Below are positions 59,872-64,000 of a DNA stretch of 64,000 nt, one piece after another. The notes under the pieces were generated by a model. The model searched no databases, was not told where the DNA came from, and saw only the letters and a program-made list of their open reading frames with translations. Location: NCBI GenBank assembly GCA_022495005.1, contig JAGYXB010000461.1:62001-126000 (forward strand), in the 5' to 3' direction. The translations under genes and the position numbers were made by a program. The DNA comes from Rhyacophila brunnea (taxonomy: Eukaryota > Arthropoda > Insecta > Trichoptera > Rhyacophilidae). Within the stretch, counting starts at the first letter, position 1. Each line of letters opens with the position of its first letter.

Positions 59872-60125
59872 CTAGCTGACCCGGCAAACGTTGTTCTGCC
59901 ATCTAAATTATTTATAGTAAATATTTTGGTTGTTAAATAAAAAATAACGAATGTATTGTAAGTGTGTGGGGATGATATCTATGACAGAAAGAGGAATGGA
60001 GCACTGTAGACGATGACCGCCGATAACATATTCATTGTTTGATCTCTTAAAAGTTAAATGTAAAGTGAAAAAAAATTATAATTTTTTTATCCTAAAGTAG
60101 GAAAATGAAATAAAGAAAATCAATA

Positions 60126-62265
60126 TTAATTTTGAAGAGCAATTGAGTGTACAATATTTTTTGTCAGTCCGTCTTTAGCTAACACGAATAAGCTCGATGG
60201 TTTGCCCACGCGAGAACATGCCACGTACAATTGTCCGTGTGAAAAACATGGTGTGCCCAGATCTAAGCCGCAAACAGACATAGTTTGGCCTTGCGACTTA
60301 TTGATTGTCATTGTGAATGCCAATCTAATAGGAAATTGAACGCGTTTGAATTCAATTGGCACGTCTGTAAGAATCATTGGAATTCGTGGCAGCAAAACAT
60401 TTTCGGCTTGGAATTTGCCATTCAAAATGGTGGCTTCGATAATGTTTTTCATCAATTTTTTAATGACCAATCGCGTGCCATTGCACAGCCGTGGTGGGTT
60501 CAAATTCCGAAGTAAAATAACCGGAGATCCAACTTTCAGTCGTAGAAGGTGTGTTGACATGCCTGGTAAATCCAGTGAGTTCAAAAACTCTGTTGGATAA
60601 TTTACAGCTTCGTTGACATCGCAAACTGTATCGATCGATTTGTATGATACCAAATCGCCTGGCAATGACTGCTGTATCTTGAAGTTTAAATCGTCAACGT
60701 CCACATTTTTTGCTGCCAAAATGGCTCTTTCTGCTAGCCACGCATGATTTATGTATTGTGTGCGTACATCGAGAAATATGCGGTCAATGAGAGCATTTTG
60801 CGAATCAACGATTCTGCAGAAATTAGTGGGCAATTTTATGCATCCAGTATTTTCATAGACAGCAACTTTTCCATCGCCGATATCTAACAATTGGTTCGAG
60901 AATGTGTCAGCAGATGGATCTTGTAACATTTGCACGCGCATGTTTATTTTTAGCTGGACCTTTTCAACATTACGCCACAGTGGCGATGATTTCAAGCAAG
61001 CGTTGATCTCATCAGCGTACGTTGAACGTGGAATGATGGGAAGTGTTTGTCTGAAATCACCTGAAAGGAATAATAGAGTGCCGCCGAATAGTTTGTCGTT
61101 GTTTTTTATATCTTTAAGTGTTCTGTTCAACGCCTCAAGAGAATGTTTGTGTGCCATAGTGCATTCATCCCAGATGATAATTTTGCATTGTTTCAGCACT
61201 GTGGCCATGGACGATTATTTTTTTATATTGCACATTGCGTCTGGGTTATTATGAATATTCAGTGGCAGCTTAAATGCTGAATGAGCTGTTCTGCCTCCAT
61301 CCAATAAAGTTGCTGCAATGCCAGATGATGCAACAGCCAATGCAATGCCATTATTTGATCGTATTTTGGCAAGAATTAGCGAAATGAGAAATGTTTTGCC
61401 AGTTCCACCTAGTGCATCCAAAAAAAAGAATCCACCTTGTCCCGCCAAAACTGCCAGCATAATGTGGTCGTAAATGATTTTTTGTTCATTGCGAGTAACA
61501 ATCGCTGCCATTTCTGCAGTATCGTACTGCAGTTCACGATTCATTTCGGTGTCCATTAAATCAGAAGTACTTCGATTTGGCGAACTCATACCGAAATGAC
61601 TGAGTGGTAAATTGGCAATGACAACGCAAAGATCCTCGATAGTAATCAATGCTTCATTGTACATAGCGTCACTGAATGTAATCGTTAGATCGTTGCACCG
61701 TGTACGAATTCGATGCAATATATCGTCAGTCATTGAATCTTCGTGCTTATCCCACAACGTGTCTGCTCGTCCCGGGAAACATGTAGTCAACACTATAGCG
61801 AATAGTAGACGAATTTGTGTTGCTGTACAGCCCAATGCTGCTTCAGCAAGCATATCGTCCCAGTGATTGTCGTCTTCGAGCAAGCCGAGTGCAAGGCATG
61901 CATCTTTATATGTTGGATACTGTTGCCCATTCACTTTGCGTATATCTTGAAATGATAATGAGCCGGTGACATTAACCAACAACAGTCGCAGATAGAAACA
62001 CTCAATCTGCCTTGGATTGACTGTATATACTCGGCCCAAAGTGTTTGATTTGAATAGGCCGGGGCACGCAACAATTGGTGTGCCTTGCTTGCGGGGCATC
62101 CATTTTTTTGTTTGATTCCATGTGAAATAGCGAGGTACTTCGGAATAGAGTAATGTTCGTGCAAAGGCACCGAAAGTATCCGCACGATTACACAATTCGA
62201 AAAATTCGGTGAGTGTAGTTTTTGGTGGATTTATGGCACGCTCAATTGCTGTCTCGTTGGTGAAA
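60126..62265 (-). pseudogene. Helitron PIF1-like helicase part
   Basis: A superfamily 1 DNA helicase of the PIF1 type, fused C-terminal to Rep in Helitrons and needed to unwind DNA during rolling-circle transposition. The frame contains FARTLLYSEVPRYFTWN, Walker A GGTGKT (in LDALGGTGKTFL, about 61390-61430), Walker B IIIWDECTMAHK (about 61150-61182), GGTLLFLSGDFRQTLP, INMRVQ, the motif TINKSQGQTM and QLYVACSRV near the C-terminus. It ends at a stop at 60126-60128. A single in-frame TAA at 61215-61217 interrupts an otherwise continuous frame. At its left boundary (near 62265) a one-base loss separates it from the Rep part. Confidence 0.92.
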
Positions 62266-63471
62266 ATACGCGCTGGCCGTTTTCAAGATGGACGGCTAAA
62301 TGTATAACTGCTGGGTCCCGTTCATGAATTGGGAAACCAAAGATACGCCAGACAGCTTCATTGGAGCTGATGTACCGGCCAATTTGGTAGCGCATTATTT
62401 CGTCGTTGTCATTCAATCGAGGAGCATTCACATCGGTATTTTGAATTTGAAATACAGCCATATCGCTGCCTTTATTCACATACTTGCAAATGTATTTGAT
62501 GCTCTTCACCGAACTGCAGAACTCAACATTGATATGAGCATTGAATGTTTTGCTCAGCACAGGCGAATATGGTACCACCCAACGATTGTCAATGTCAATG
62601 TCTGCGTTGTTGATATTTAGTATAAATGATTGTCCGCCATTATCAGTATTTCTTCGACGATACATTGGATATCCGTCGACATTTGTGATCGTGTCGTTGG
62701 TGAAATGTTTAGGAAAACGCTTTGTACATTTTCCATCTGCCATGCAAGGCGATAAACGATTCAGATCACCGCATGGGCCATGAATCATGTTTGTGGTAAC
62801 AATATCGAACAGTAGTTGATCAGTAGACGGATCTATAATTTCCGCGGAAATTACACTATCGATTTCTTCAGGGCGTATTTTGTCGACTAACCAAATCAAA
62901 ATGTGTGCATGAGGTAATCCTCGCTTTTGCCATTCTACCGAATACATCCAGCAACGTGTGGGACCGAATACGTGTAATTTTGTAATGAAGCTCATTAAAG
63001 ACTTCAATTTTTGTTTGAACACACGTGCTGTAATATCATGACGATGTATTGCATTTTGGCCTGGCAATAGCAAAGATGTAATCTCCTGCCACTTTGGATT
63101 ACATGTAAACGTTATAAATAAACACGGTCGTCCGTACTCGCGCACGAAAGTCATAGCATCCTGTATGTATTCTTGGATATGACGTGGACTGCCTACGTAG
63201 GATGATGGTAGAATGATAGAGTTACCAATTTCGGCGGTGTCGGCGTCGCTCATGATAGCGTCTCGCAAGTGAATGTATTCTTCCGCACGCAGCTTCTGTT
63301 GATTGTGTCGTAGGAATCGCAGTCGTTCGCTCTCTACCTTCGCGTACATGTCAACCATGAATTGTTGGCACAGCTCACGACATCGCAGAATGACGTTGTC
63401 CTGACCGCGTCGAATCATCATACGATACGCATAAAAATCCATCGAGCTCACTTTCTTGTTTGTTTCGGCTC
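62231..63471 (-). pseudogene. Helitron Rep endonuclease part
   Basis: Rolling-circle HUH endonuclease that nicks and joins single strands at the element ends. From Met at 63451 (MSSMDFYAYRMMIRR): a Helitron-like N domain, RPCLFITFTCNPKWQEI at residues 108-124, the HUH motif HAH at 181-183 (RGLPHAHILIWL), a Cys/His-rich HGPCG...C...C block after it, and the two-Tyr motif at Tyr320 and Tyr324 (KYICKYVNKG). All catalytic signatures are present. The frame breaks near 62265 just after NGQRVF. The true exon starts upstream at 63471, after an intron. Confidence 0.93.
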
Positions 63472-63554
63472 CTGTAACAACATATTCAAAAATATTAATT
63501 CATTCATAAATATTAATTCAAAATGAATAATGATGTTTATAATGAATGAATTAC
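63472..63554 (-). other. Putative 83-bp spliceosomal intron in the Helitron gene
   Basis: On the minus strand the sequence begins CACAG|GTAATTC and ends TTGTTACAG|GAGCCG. Removing these 83 AT-rich bases joins RDPATG to a following AETNKKVSSMDF segment in frame, matching the usual continuity of Helitron Rep proteins. Left in place it still keeps an open frame but inserts residues foreign to the family. Confidence 0.7.
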
Positions 63555-64000
63555 CTGTGGCGGGATCACGTTGTTTAATGTTTATGCAATATCCGTCTTG
63601 TCCCTTCCAGAAAATTAGCGGATATTGGAGAGCGTCGTATGAACGGTGTGTGTCAGCGATGAACTCCAGATTATTGTTTCTTCTTCGAATCACGATTTCT
63701 CGCGGCGATGTGCGGTCGCCAACCATGATTTCATTGCATTGAATCGACGCACGTGCTCTCCAGCTGGTGTTTTATCAGGATTGATGACAATAGCGTGGTT
63801 GTCACTTTGCAATTCGTGCATGTATGATTTGAAGAATTTCAATAATTCGTTGTGCTCATTCAATAGGGTGTCCAGTTCGCCGACGATGCGCCTAGCATTA
63901 GGCGAATTGAGGTTATTGTAGCCGCAACGTGCATCTACGCGATTGATGTCCTCACCGCCCATGAAGTAAATTTGTAAAAATTTATGTGGTTCGTTTGGCA
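63555..64000 (-). pseudogene. Helitron Rep N-terminal region, incomplete
   Basis: The minus strand from the window edge reads HKFLQIYFMGGED, RCGYNNLN, NEHNELLKFF and DKTPAGEHVRRFNA to about 63735. It then continues in another frame as MVGDRTSPREIVIRRRNN, DTHRSYDALQYPLIFWKGQDGY and QRDPATG. The junction has lost a few residues and shifts frame, so this part is damaged. The start of the protein lies beyond the window. Confidence 0.85.

Larger units (their letters stand above)
59872..64000 (-). mobile_element. Autonomous-type Helitron, 5' end beyond the window
   Basis: The minus-strand 3' terminus reads GGGTCAGCTAG with a host T next (59871), the CTRR-T ending of Helitrons. An 18-base hairpin lies 7 bases inside it (59883-59900, stem GGCA-AAC/GTT-TGCC with one bulge). 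Upstream on the minus strand is a Rep/helicase reading frame that runs off the right edge. No inverted ends or target duplication are expected for this rolling-circle class. Confidence 0.9.

Noticed and set aside
60285..61254. Plus-strand open frames across the Helitron
   Set aside because: Shadows of the minus-strand helicase gene, whose conserved motifs are clear.
1..64000. CRISPR array or bacterial operon
   Set aside because: No regularly spaced direct repeats, no ribosome-binding-site-led gene runs; the content is eukaryotic throughout.

Overview
The window looks like insect nuclear DNA. It is strongly AT-rich, littered with TTAGG/CCTAA pentamers (the common insect telomere unit) and TAGGTAGGTAC-type motifs, and it carries mariner, hAT, pogo-like, RTE-like LINE, tRNA-derived SINE and Helitron sequences. 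I cannot fix the order from sequence alone; Hemiptera or Lepidoptera fit the repeat content best. I found no convincing host protein-coding gene. Most open frames are short AT-rich chance frames or shadows of transposon genes.

Region by region. 0-10 kb: a possible solo LTR at the left edge, a palindromic element with a CCTAA core (1.55 kb), a tRNA-Cys-like pseudogene (3.05 kb), a tandem pair of probable LINE 3'UTR copies (3.8-4.16 kb), a MITE with 34-bp perfect inverted ends (6.1 kb), a GGGGCCCC-rich MITE (7.4 kb) and an inverted pair of SINE-like units (8.8-9.2 kb). 10-20 kb: an RTE-like LINE tail with the structure left by twin priming (11.2-11.8 kb, 9-bp target duplication), a hAT MITE (12.45 kb), a SINE (14.3 kb), a roughly 450-bp dispersed repeat (15.2 kb), two low-confidence exon-like patches (16.2 and 17.85 kb) and a pogo-like MITE (19.3 kb). 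20-40 kb: mostly empty AT-rich DNA with a second CCTAA-core palindrome (20.7 kb), LINE fragments (27.4, 31.0-31.5, 34.7 kb), a tRNA-like SINE (28.7 kb) and a hAT MITE (36.4 kb).

40-60 kb: a fold-back insertion (39.7 kb), an internally deleted hAT relic whose reading frame was split by a degenerate mariner (41.1-43.4 kb), more SINEs and dispersed repeats, a perfect 46-bp palindrome with 13-bp flanking direct repeats (47.1 kb), a CpG-rich island (48.0-48.3 kb), a TTAA-flanked MITE (50.0 kb) and a cluster of five CRE-like sites (53.5-53.66 kb). 59.87 kb to the right edge: most of an autonomous Helitron on the minus strand, encoding a Rep/PIF1-like helicase with only a few visible lesions and one apparent small spliceosomal intron.

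The genes do not form a pathway. What can be read is a layered history of insertions: hAT then mariner inside it, LINE insertion by twin priming, and fold-back elements whose ends and target duplications can be placed to the base.
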